DNA of 17,331 nt, from positions 37,501 through 54,831 of the forward strand of contig VIGQ01000199.1 in assembly GCA_009663005.1 (NCBI GenBank). The letters are read 5' to 3'. This document shows, in pieces, positions 9,460 through 17,331 of the stretch. A program made the position numbers and the translations under genes. Position 1 is the stretch's first letter; every line of letters begins with the position of its first letter. Below the pieces are notes generated by a model that did no database searches, was not told where the DNA came from, and worked only from the letters and a program-made list of their open reading frames with translations. Source of the stretch: Actinidia chinensis. Its lineage: Eukaryota; Streptophyta; Magnoliopsida; Ericales; Actinidiaceae.

Positions 9460-10038
9460 ATTTTTCAATTACAATAATTATTGTTAATTAAAAAAGATAT
9501 AACCTTTACCCGTGGAAAACAACATTTGTTCATTTCGAAGAAAAGAAAAAATAGCAGGGAATAATTGTTGATTAATATTGTCAGAAAGTCTTTTTGTTAG
9601 TTTCTGTAGATTTATAGGGAAGATGAGTATATTTGTTTAAAAATGTCAGTAAAGTTGACCCATTTTTTGTATAGTAATTAGCTTAATTATTTTTCTTAAA
9701 AAAATATCAATGTGTAATATAAATATCAAATAAATTTTAGTGAATATATTTTTTAAATTATAGGGAAAAATTCTATATTGTTTGACTCACCGAACACAAA
9801 AAAGAAAAAAATATATAATTTTTGATAAATTTTATTAAAGACAAAAAAAAACTCTAAAACTTAAGCGGATATTTTTTTTAAAAAATATGGGTGCTATTTT
9901 ATAAACATTCTTTTTTTCATTTTTTTTCTTTTTTATTGATATTTTTCTTATTAGGTGAAATTACTCGAATTTCCTGAGTTCTTATTAATTTTACTTTAAC
10001 TATTAGTGATTCACCGTTTCGAATTTGGTCAAGTTTAT

Positions 10039-10080
10039 GGTCAAATCGTTGAAATCGAATCTATAAACAACGATTTGGCC
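10039..10080. repeat. Inverted repeat conserved in both large copies
   Basis: GGTCAAATCGTTG (10039-10051) and CAACGATTTGGCC (10068-10080) pair at 12 of 13 positions around a 16-bp loop. Copy 2 keeps the right arm exactly (13888-13900) and a weakened left arm (13857-13868). Confidence 0.65.
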
Positions 10081-10252
10081 TTTTTATGAATCAATCCAAA
10101 TTACAATGTGAATATAGATGAACCCGAATCCGAACCGTGAAATAAACATAATGTGTATGACAAAATTTGAACACACATTGGGAATCAAACACATTTTCTG
10201 GAGAAAAAAAATTGAGAAAATGCGAGCGAGTAATGATACCTCTCTCCTCTTA

Positions 10253-10426
10253 GGCCTGTTTGGGTACCACAAAAATATTATTTTTTCACATTTATATGAT
10301 TTAAAAAAGTAAATGAAAAAAAAAAAAACACACTCTAATAAAGGTCTCCTTATAGCTACACCTTGTAAATCAACCCTAAAAACAAGTCTAGTCCAAGATG
10401 CCCAAAAAACATTGCCAAACGAGGAC
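10253..10426. mobile_element. Small MITE-like element, copy 1
   Basis: It begins GGCCTGTTTGGG after TTA. Its other end on the minus strand reads GTCCTCGTTTGGC, giving an imperfect terminal inverted repeat of the GGCCTGTTTGG type used by several plant MITEs. A clear target duplication is not visible. The same structure is in copy 2 (14062-14251), so the insertion, if real, predates the duplication. Confidence 0.35.
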
Positions 10427-10540
10427 ATTCCCCAGCTCTCCTCTCCCCAATTTTTCCAGATTTTGAATCTTGATTTTTCTCTTATAGAGCCAACTCTAAA
10501 GTTTTGTTACGAAAACTTTTTCTGTAGCCAAAAACCCTAA

Positions 10541-10989
10541 TGGATTTGAAGGGATAGCAGAGGGAATAACTTTTTTCCGGTTTAATTTTTTATACCGAGG
10601 CGTTTGGCGATGGTTTATGCCAAGTGGATAATCTTTTTCCTCCGAATAAATGTTTTTCCCCAGTAGGCGATAGAGGGGTGATAATTCTGTGGTGACCCTA
10701 CCCTAACTAAAGTTATCAGGTGGATATAAGGGGGTGGGGGATAAGGAAAAAAATATATAGAGAAGAAATCAAAATTTATTTTTCTTTTATAGTTATAGAG
10801 AGAAGCAAAATATGATGTATTTTACTATCTAGATATTTACATTTGTTTCTGTTAGTATCGTGTCTTCATTTCGGACACTCTTATCCACCAATTCTAAAAA
10901 ATATTCAAACAAAGTTAAAAGTTATCACATTCTAAAAATTATTCCTTCAAAATTTATTCTCCTGATGTTATCCGGCAGTCAACAACCCC
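10541..10989. mobile_element. Tourist-like MITE, copy 1
   Basis: A 449-bp element flanked by TAA (10538-10540 and 10990-10992). Its ends read TGGATTTGAAGGGATAGC and, on the minus strand, GGGGTTGTTGACTGCCGGATA. The shared terminal style plus a TAA/TTA target fits PIF/Harbinger-type (Tourist) MITEs. It is orthologous in position to 14360-14843 in copy 2, so it inserted before the segment duplicated. It holds G/GGATAA words and no coding frame. Confidence 0.6.
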
Positions 10990-11200
10990 TAAACTTAACA
11001 TGGAAAAGAGATTTAGAGTTGATTCAGGCGAAAATACATATGTTGGTTGGTTGGAGCCTGAACTTGGAGGAAAGGGAAAAAGAAAGACGATCCAAACGGG
11101 GGAAAAAGTGGTGATGAGGGTAAAACTTTCGTCATTTATAAACTGGAAGACATACGCAGCGGCATGAAATGGTGACGGAAAAAGCGTTGAGTCATTAGGC

Positions 11201-11845
11201 TAGGATGCCAACGGGAACGGGGCGGAGGGTTGCGTATCCCGTCCCCGATCTCGAAATGTTTTTAAGCCCGACTCCGCCCCGATCCCCGGCGGGATTTGTT
11301 TTAATCCCCATTCCCCACCCTTAACGGGAAATAGGGAAATCCCCACCACGAAATCCGAAACCCCGAGATTTAAACCACCACAACCACAAACATCCTAAAT
11401 TAACCACAAATCTAAACCAAAATTTAAAAAAATCAAAATCAAAACCTAAATCAACCAAAACCAACACTAAAATTTAATTAAAAATTAGATTAGACGATTT
11501 TTGAAATCAAACTCAAAAATTGAAACTTCCAAAATCAACCCTAAATCAACACAACAGGCACATGTGTCACTGTTGTGTTAGATATTTTAGGATTAATTCA
11601 CTTGCACTCTTCCTTTGATAGTTATTATTTAGTACCCTTTATTTTTAATTTAAATATTTTAGGGTAAATTTTCGGGAGAGCTTGTCGGGGCGGGGGATAC
11701 CAAAAACAGTCTCCGCCCTGCCCACCTCGTATTTTTTTTAATCCTCGATCCCCGCCCTCGATCCCAAAAATTCTCAAAAATTTTATCCCGATCGGGCGAG
11801 GGGGAGGCGATCGGAGCGGGAGACGGGGAAAATTACCATATCCTA
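11201..11845. mobile_element. hAT-like MITE with G/C-rich ends (copy 1 only)
   Basis: A 645-bp insertion. The left end reads TAGGATGCCAACGGGAACGG and the right end, on the minus strand, TAGGATATGGTAATTTTCCC. Both lead into blocks of CCCCG/CGGGG words around an AT-rich core. Copy 2 has an uninterrupted site ATTTAAGGC (about 16253-16261), while copy 1 has CATTAGGC before (11193-11200) and ATATAAGG after (11846-11853) the element. This fits duplication of an 8-bp target with later small changes. There is no transposase. The minus-strand frame across 11625-11873 is a by-product of the CCCGATCCC repeats. Confidence 0.65.
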
Positions 11846-12610
11846 ATATAAGGCCGCTGAGTAACGGCTCCAAAAAAACTAAATCAAATTGTATCTATCT
11901 ATATTCATCGTCATGCTATTATAGCAATTGACCCATGATACATAAACTAATTTTTTTTTCGTTAAATAAATGTTAGTGTGAATACTTGGATACCACGAGA
12001 GTTAGCTAATTGATTTTCAAAATAAAAGTATTCAAAAGTGGTAATATTTATATATGTTTCCTGGTCTGTTGTTATCATGTAAGAGTTGTAATAGATGACT
12101 TGAATATGATGGACACCTTAATATAAGAGTGTGTAAAAAGATGATTTAAAAAAATATTTTTTATAAATTATAGTTAATTATTTTTTTTTTTAAAGTAAAT
12201 ATCAAATGGAGAGAGGAAGTTGATGGACCTAAAGGGGAGGTTAGAGTTAGAGACGATCATCATTATAATTTTAAAGAAAAATCTAATTATCATATTTTCA
12301 AAATAAATGGCTTCGTCACTCCGCCTTCCCCAATATCTATAAGTTTTAAAGTAGCTGAGTGTGTTATTTCGGGTGAAGTTCCGATCGTCATCCGAAAGGT
12401 GGGTCTTGTATTACTGATGTACGAACACGCTGGATGAGTGCTGATCCGGTACGAGGTTATAAAGATCTTTGCGGAAAATTACACCAAAAAAGACTCAAAT
12501 TTTTGACTATTAACGAACCTCCTCTAATTTTATAGTTTTAATTATTATAATTAAATCATAAAGTTTTGATTCTGATTGTAAATCCTACAATTAAATTTTA
12601 TTAGTTCGAT

Positions 12611-13289
12611 TCACTATTAAAAATGTGTTGTCAAGTCTCAGTTGTTTGGGTTGAAGGGAACCCAATAATTTCTTAAAAAAAATAAAAAATAATGTATTTC
12701 AACGTGAGTATCATTTAATCGATGCAATTATAACTCATCTTTTTTTCAAACAAAAAATTTAAAAAAAGTAATTTAATAGTAATTAAAAATGAGCCTTGGT
12801 TGCTGCGATGAAGGTTTTTGTTAAAAGGATGTATGAAACTTTGAACTACGTCCGTTTTCAATTATTTTGCGGCAAGAAAGAAAGAAAAAGAAAAGACATA
12901 GTTGGTTTGCGTCATGTCTTACATCGATAAACAAGGAAGTGGCGAGAAGATTTTTAATTTGTGTTCATATCGAAAACATTGGATTTAAATTATATAATTA
13001 AAAATCTTAAAAAAATTATTTTATTATTGATGTTCAAACTACAGTCTATTGTTTATTTGTAACTTTACAATGATTTTAACAAAATAAATTTTTAAAATGT
13101 TAGCTAATTGTTTTCATACAAAAATATCAAAGTGTCATGTATATAGGGAAAAATAAAATTATAGAGTTAATTTGTTATTGATCAAACATAAGTTCTTTTG
13201 TGTAATTTTTCAAAGATGTGTTTTAACATAAATAATAATTTTGTAAATGTTAGCTAATTATTTAGTAAAAACAACTTCTATTTATTAAA
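12611..13289. other. Spacer between the two large copies
   Basis: AT-rich and non-coding. It contains an inverted repeat TTGGGTT (12646-12652)/AACCCAA (12659-12665) and two examples of the ~150-bp GTTAGCTAATT unit (13099 and 13249). If the large repeat is one period of a longer array, this stretch would be the rest of the unit, and an equivalent should follow beyond the window. Confidence 0.45.
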
Positions 13290-14061
13290 TTTTAATAAAA
13301 TGCAATTATTTTTAATTAAAAATATGAAAAATTCTACGACATTAACGCCCACAATCTTTTCATTTCATAAAAGAAAAAATAGCGAGGAATAATTTGAGAA
13401 GTTGTAAGAAATGTTCTTTGTAGTTAGAAATATAGTGGAGATGATTATACTTGTTAAAATGTTCAGTGACATTTGAAATGTACCCAATATATGTTTGTTG
13501 TAAAGTTAGCTAATTATTTTTCTTAAAAAAAACATCAAATGTGTTAATATAAAATATCAAATAAATTAGTGAATATTTTTTTAAAATTGTAGGAAAAATT
13601 CGTTATTATTTAGACTCCGCCCGAAAAGAAAAAAATATTAAACTTTTTGATAAAATTTTATTAAAGACAAAAAAAAAAAACTCTAAAACTTCAAGCGGCT
13701 AATTTTTTTTTTTTTTTAAAAATATGGGTGTATTTTATAATCTCATTTTCTCTTATTGTATTTTTTATTAGGTGACATTACTCGAAAATACCAGTTCTAA
13801 TTAATTTTACTTGAACTATTAGGGTGATCACACCGTTCGATTTGGTCAAGTTTAGAGTTCAAATCGTATAACCGGAATTATTATTAACAACGATTTGGCC
13901 TTTTCTGATCGAATTCCAAATAAATTGTGAATATTAGTGGAACCGACCGACCGTGATAACTAATTGTATGCAAAATGAACACACATTTGTGAATCAAACA
14001 CATTTTTCTGAAAAATAAATTGAGAAAATGCGAGGAGAGTAATGCATACATCTCTTCTTTA

Positions 14062-14251
14062 GGCCTGTGTGGTACAAACAAAATATTATATATTTAACAT
14101 TTATAGATTATTAAAAAGAGTAAAATGAAAAAAAAACAAAAAAAACACGCTAAATAAAAGCCACTGCCTACAGCTACCCCTGTAAACTCACCCTAAACTA
14201 AAAAAGGTTATCCAGGTATGCCCAAAATAAACCCTTGCCCAAACGAGGACC
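14062..14251. mobile_element. Small MITE-like element, copy 2
   Basis: This is the counterpart of 10253-10426. Termini are GGCCTGTGTGGTAC and, on the minus strand, GGTCCTCGTTTGGGCAAGG, which here gives the better-preserved right end. There is no coding content. Confidence 0.35.
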
Positions 14252-14359
14252 TTCCCCGCTCTCTCTCACTCCAATTGTTTTAGATTTCAACTTTGATTTT
14301 TTCTCTTAGTAGAGAAAAATAAAAGTTTGCAAAAAATCAGTTTTTGTAGCAAAAACTAA

Positions 14360-14843
14360 TGGCTGTTTGGCTAGACGGATAGCGAGGGGGATAAACTTTT
14401 CCCTGTCCGGATAAGTATTTTCTATCCGGCGATTTGGATGGTTTATGGTTTATGCCCAAGTGGGATCATCGCATAACTTTTTCTCCCCTGAGATGATTAA
14501 TTTTTTTTCCAGCAGGTATAAAGGCGGATAATTTTTGAGTGTGCATTCACCCTAATGAAAGTTATCGAGGTGGATAAGGGGGTGGGGGGGGATAAGGAAA
14601 AAAAATATATAGAGAGAAAACGAAATGATATTTTATTTTTGTTATATATATAGAGAAACAAAAATATATAGTTTCAACTAGATATTTTATATTTTGTTTA
14701 GTTTGTATTTTTTCTTCCTTATCGACACCCTTATCCATCAATTCTAAAAAGTATTCAAAACAAAAGTTAAAAGTTATCCTCTTTCAAAAATTATCCCCCT
14801 TCAAAATTTATCCCCTGATGCTATCCGGTTGCCAACCAACCCA
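14360..14843. mobile_element. Tourist-like MITE, copy 2
   Basis: A 484-bp element flanked by TAA (14357-14359 and 14844-14846). Termini are TGGCTGTTTGGC..CGGATAGC and, on the minus strand, TGGGTTGGTTGGCAACCGGA then TAGC, an imperfect terminal inverted repeat that continues into GGGGGATAAA on both sides. GGATAA occurs five times on the plus strand in the left half (14389, 14409, 14526, 14572, 14590). It occurs four times on the minus strand in the right part (14731, 14774, 14791, 14808), so the motif is mirrored about the centre. There is no coding capacity, and mobilisation would need a transposase from elsewhere. Confidence 0.65.
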
Positions 14844-14934
14844 TAAGGCCATGTTGGTTTGGCCAGCTAGGCAGGAGGACTGGACTGAAACTCGTTGCCA
14901 GTCCCGCCGTTTGTTACAGAAAATGAAGCCCCTC

Positions 14935-14989
14935 GGACAAAATAGTGCCGACGACTAATGTTCGCGTCGTACATGGGACTATTCTGTCC
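14935..14989. repeat. Imperfect hairpin in the left arm of the foldback element
   Basis: GGACAAAATAGT (14935-14946) pairs with ACTATTCTGTCC (14978-14989) at 11 of 12 positions. An inner ACGAC/GTCGT pair extends the stem. The GGACAAAA word recurs in the palindrome at 16003-16020 near the opposite end, so it may be a subterminal motif of the element. Confidence 0.55.
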
Positions 14990-16002
14990 GGGGGTTAGGG
15001 GGTGGGACACTTTGTCTCGACTAAGCCTTAAGTTGACAAATTATAAAATTACTACTTGCCCTAACCTAGAAAATTTCTCTATCTCTCCTCTCTCTTTCGA
15101 TTTTTTAGTTTTTTTTCTTTTTTTTTAGTTTTTAATATATTTTTTAATTTTTATTAAATAATTTTTTTGATAAGTTCTTTTTTGGGGATAAACAACTTTT
15201 TTTTTTGAAAATTAAACGTTTTCTGAAAAATATTTTTTAAAAAATATTTTATTCAAAAAAAGATATTAAACAAGATAATTTTGAAATAATATATTATTAA
15301 CAACAATTTTTAGAAAATTATAACAGTCTTTCTCTCTATAAAAAATAAAAGTTATTTTGTTAAAATTAAATTTTTTTTTTCAAAATAAAATTTTTACAAT
15401 TATTTTCAAAAATAAATAAAAAAATTTACCTTTTCAGATCTTATCTCGTAAGAGAAATCAAAAAAAGTTAAAATTTTAATCACAATAGTTAAAAAATACC
15501 CTAATATTAAAATTTATTATTTAATATTAGGTGAAAAAATATAAATAAATACTATAAAGACAGAAAAACTATTATATTTTCTGAAAAATGTTTTTAAAAA
15601 TATATATTTCAAAACTGTTTTTTTTTTTATATATTTTTGATAACTATTTTAAAAAAACATTTTTTCAGAGAGGAAAAAAGAAAATGGTTAATTTAAAAAA
15701 AAAAGCTGATTATCCAAAAATTAAATAAAAACTGATAAAAGAAATATTAATTTAATAAAAAAATAAAAAAATAAAAAAATCTATAAAAAACTCTAATAAA
15801 AAAAGAAACAAAACTAAACAAAAAAAGGAAAAAGGAAAGAGAGAGGAGAAGAGAGAGTAGATGCCAATATGTGGTGAGGGCAAATTAGTAAAAGTAAAAT
15901 TATGTGAAGGGAGTTGGTTAAGTTGGTCATTTTTTTCATTTTTGTCCAGTCGGATTGCTTGACAAACGCCACAGAGTCAAAACATGGCTCCACTTATTAA
16001 GA

Positions 16003-16020
16003 GTTTTGTCCGGACAAAAC
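16003..16020. repeat. Perfect 18-bp palindrome
   Basis: GTTTTGTCC is followed at once by GGACAAAAC, an exact palindrome near the right end of the foldback element. It shares the GGACAAAA word with the left-arm hairpin and may be a transposase-recognition motif. Confidence 0.75.
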
Positions 16021-16469
16021 AAACGGGTACACGCATTAGATTAAGTCGGATATTATAATCCGGTGAGGGGGCCAAGTAGTCTGGAGAATCCTTATTCAAA
16101 TCCGGCAAAACAAGAACGAGGCCTAAATCTCTAAACTAAAAGAGAACAAGAAAGGAGATCCAACAGGGGAAATGTATGAGGGTAATTTCGTATCAGTAGA
16201 AAATGGACATACTGAACACGGCGATGAAAGTGCGGAAACAAGGATTGAGTCATTTAAGGCCTGCTGGTAGCCTACTCAAAAACCAAATAGTTAAATACTT
16301 TATACACTTGTTCTATCTAGATCATGTCATGCTATTATTAGCAATGACCCGTAGTACATAACACATTTTTTTTTCGTAAATAAATGTTACGTGTGTATAT
16401 CGTGATACACGAGGGTTGACTAATTGATTTTCATAAATATAAATATCAAGGTGTTTGTTGTAAATTTAT

Positions 16470-16960
16470 ATCACGTTGTTTCTCTTGTCTCGATTGTTAT
16501 CTGTATAAAAGATGAAGTTTAGTGGTACAAGGCGTTTAAAAAAGATTTTTAACAAAATAATATTTTAAAATATTAGCTAATTGTTTTTTGTCAATAAATA
16601 CAATGTGTAATAATATGTAGAGAGACGAGAGAGAGTGCTGAATAAAAAGGGTGGCCGTGTCACCCTATAAAATTTTTAAAAAGCTTAATTTATTATAATT
16701 TATTAAGATTTGAGGTTATGTAATTTATTTTTTTCATTAATAATTATTAATGAACATGTGTCAATCAGGACAAGTAATCCCTCCCCTTCTCTCTCATCGT
16801 CATCTGTAAAAGATGACGAAAAGAGCAACTAATACAAGAGGTCAAAATGAATTTTTAAAAAATATTTTGATAAATATTAGTTAATTATTTTAAAAATTAA
16901 TATCAATGCGAGAGAGGAAAGTGATGGGACTCTTAAAGGGGACGACGGTTAGAGACGATC
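16470..16960 (+). repeat. Two-copy tandem unit of about 300 bp within copy 2
   Basis: Unit A (about 16470-16660) and unit B (about 16770-16960) share TCTGTA..AAAAGATGA, a TACAAG.GG..AAAA stretch, an ATTAGNTAATT core, and a GAGAGAG..AGTG..G tail, offset by about 303 bp. Copy 1 has just one such unit (about 12050-12250). Either copy 2 gained a unit or copy 1 lost one by recombination between them. Confidence 0.6.
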
Positions 16961-17331
16961 AGATATAATTTAAGAAATCTAATTATCGATATTTCAAAAT
17001 AATGGCTTCGTAACCTCACGCCTCCCAATATCCTTATTAATTTTAAAGTACTGGACTACTGAGGTGGGATTTCGGTATATTTTTTTTTTTATTTTTTTTT
17101 TTGGTGAATGTGAAGGGACGATCGTTCATCTGAAAGTGGTGTATTTGTTAATATGACTAGAGCTGAGATGCTGATCCGCCGTACGAGGTTATATAAAGAT
17201 CTTGGGAAATTACAAAAAAGACTCAAATGTTTGACTTCATTAACGAAGGCTAAATTTTAGTTTTAAGTATTATAAGTTTAAATCATAAGTTGTGATCTGA
17301 ATTAAATCTAAAGTAAATTTTATAGTTCGAA

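Larger units (their letters stand above)
9460..12610 (+). repeat. Large direct repeat, copy 1
   Basis: From about 9460 the sequence can be followed in order against the region starting at about 13290. Shared landmarks include AAAGAAAAAATAGC (about 9541 and 13370), TTTTATTAAAGACAAAAAAA (about 9828 and 13656), CAACGATTTGGCCTTTT (10068 and 13888), AGGCCTGT (10252 and 14061), GTTATC..GGTGGATA, GTCATGCTATTAT and GCTGATCC..GTACGAGGTTAT. The order is conserved throughout. Copy 1 carries a hAT-like insertion (11201-11845) absent from copy 2 and lacks the foldback element. No gene is seen inside. Confidence 0.85.
14847..16123. mobile_element. Foldback (long-TIR) MITE of 1,277 bp, copy 2 only
   Basis: Flanked by TAA on both sides (14844-14846 and 16124-16126). 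The ends read GGCCATGTTGGTTTGGCC and, on the minus strand, GGCCTCGTTCTTGTTTTGCC. Beyond the termini the two halves stay reverse-complementary over hundreds of bases. Left landmarks TACTACTTGCCCT, CTCTCCTCTCTCTTTC, TTTTCTGAAAAATATTTTT and CAGTCTTTCTCTCTATA each have an inverted partner in the right half, converging near 15440. The core is extremely A+T-rich and non-coding. Copy 1 has the empty site. Its terminal style and TAA target suggest the PIF/Harbinger (Tourist) group, with an extended inverted repeat. Confidence 0.7.
13290..17331 (+). repeat. Large direct repeat, copy 2 (runs off the window)
   Basis: Collinear with copy 1. It is still matching at the last base (TAGTTCGA at the window edge corresponds to about 12603-12610), so it continues beyond the window. 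It is longer because of a 1,277-bp foldback element (14847-16123) and an extra ~300-bp tandem unit around 16470-16960. Differences from copy 1 are dominated by insertions and deletions of one to a few bases. Confidence 0.85.

Noticed and set aside
10039..10080. Helitron 3' hairpin
   Set aside because: The stem is not followed by a CTRR end, and the position is internal to the duplicated segment.
10084..10540. Small frames on both strands near the left part of copy 1
   Set aside because: The matching region of copy 2 does not keep these frames, and codon composition is that of AT-rich non-coding DNA.
11625..11873. Minus-strand frame of 82 codons rich in Pro and Gly
   Set aside because: It arises from CCCGATCCCC-type words at the end of the hAT-like MITE and runs across the element boundary.
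15100..15850. Extremely A+T-rich stretch as an origin or matrix-attachment region
   Set aside because: It is the core and inner arms of the foldback element and is explained by that inverted-repeat structure.
9460..17331. LTR retrotransposon with the two large repeats as LTRs
   Set aside because: There is no TG..CA termini pair, primer-binding site, polypurine tract or gag/pol coding between them. The spacer is only about 0.7 kb and the copies contain independent insertions.

Overview
The window looks like intergenic, transposon-rich DNA from a flowering plant nuclear genome. The evidence is the AT-rich composition, plant-type introns (GT..AG), plant TATA boxes of the TATAAATA type, hAT-like and Tourist-like miniature transposons with recognisable termini, and a decayed nuclear RS-type gene. 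I cannot name the species. No bacterial, organellar or viral gene is apparent, and there is no intact rRNA or tRNA gene.

Layout. Positions 1-626 are AT-rich with no gene. A minus-oriented hAT-like deletion derivative (about 627-1669) carries a tRNA-like/SINE-like piece and a minus-strand TATA box. From about 2290 to 3215 lies a frameshifted plus-strand pseudogene whose RS/KHH-rich and acidic C-terminal parts resemble a plant CIR/CBF1-interacting splicing co-factor. A hAT-like terminal fragment (4130-4314) is followed by unresolved, weakly coding-looking DNA (4320-6190). A well-bounded hAT-like non-autonomous element (6200-7305) has a 7/8 match between its 8-bp target duplications. At 7678-7740 there is an orphan candidate terminal exon on the plus strand. 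At 8098-9117 there is the best candidate gene, on the minus strand: a start codon, a long first exon ending at a good donor, a 523-bp intron and a short second exon. It needs one frameshift to read through, and I do not recognise the product.

The right half (about 9460-17331) is the most informative part. It is two direct copies of one multi-kilobase segment (copy 1 about 9460-12610, copy 2 about 13290 to the window end, period about 3.8 kb). The copies share an ancestral Tourist-like MITE but differ by later events. Copy 1 alone has a hAT-like element (11201-11845). Copy 2 alone has a 1.28-kb foldback element (14847-16123) and an extra ~300-bp tandem unit. Each copy therefore serves as the empty-site control for the insertion in the other. 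A ~150-bp degenerate unit carrying a GTTAGCTAATT core recurs at least nine times in this half. The two copies differ mostly by small insertions and deletions, which is either old non-coding divergence or a sign of uncorrected long-read sequence.

No multi-gene pathway or operon is present. The functional content is at most one small minus-strand gene, one decayed splicing-factor-like gene, and a nest of non-autonomous DNA transposons. I did not find a convincing new defence or enzymatic system. The novel material is in the transposon structures and the tandem duplication.
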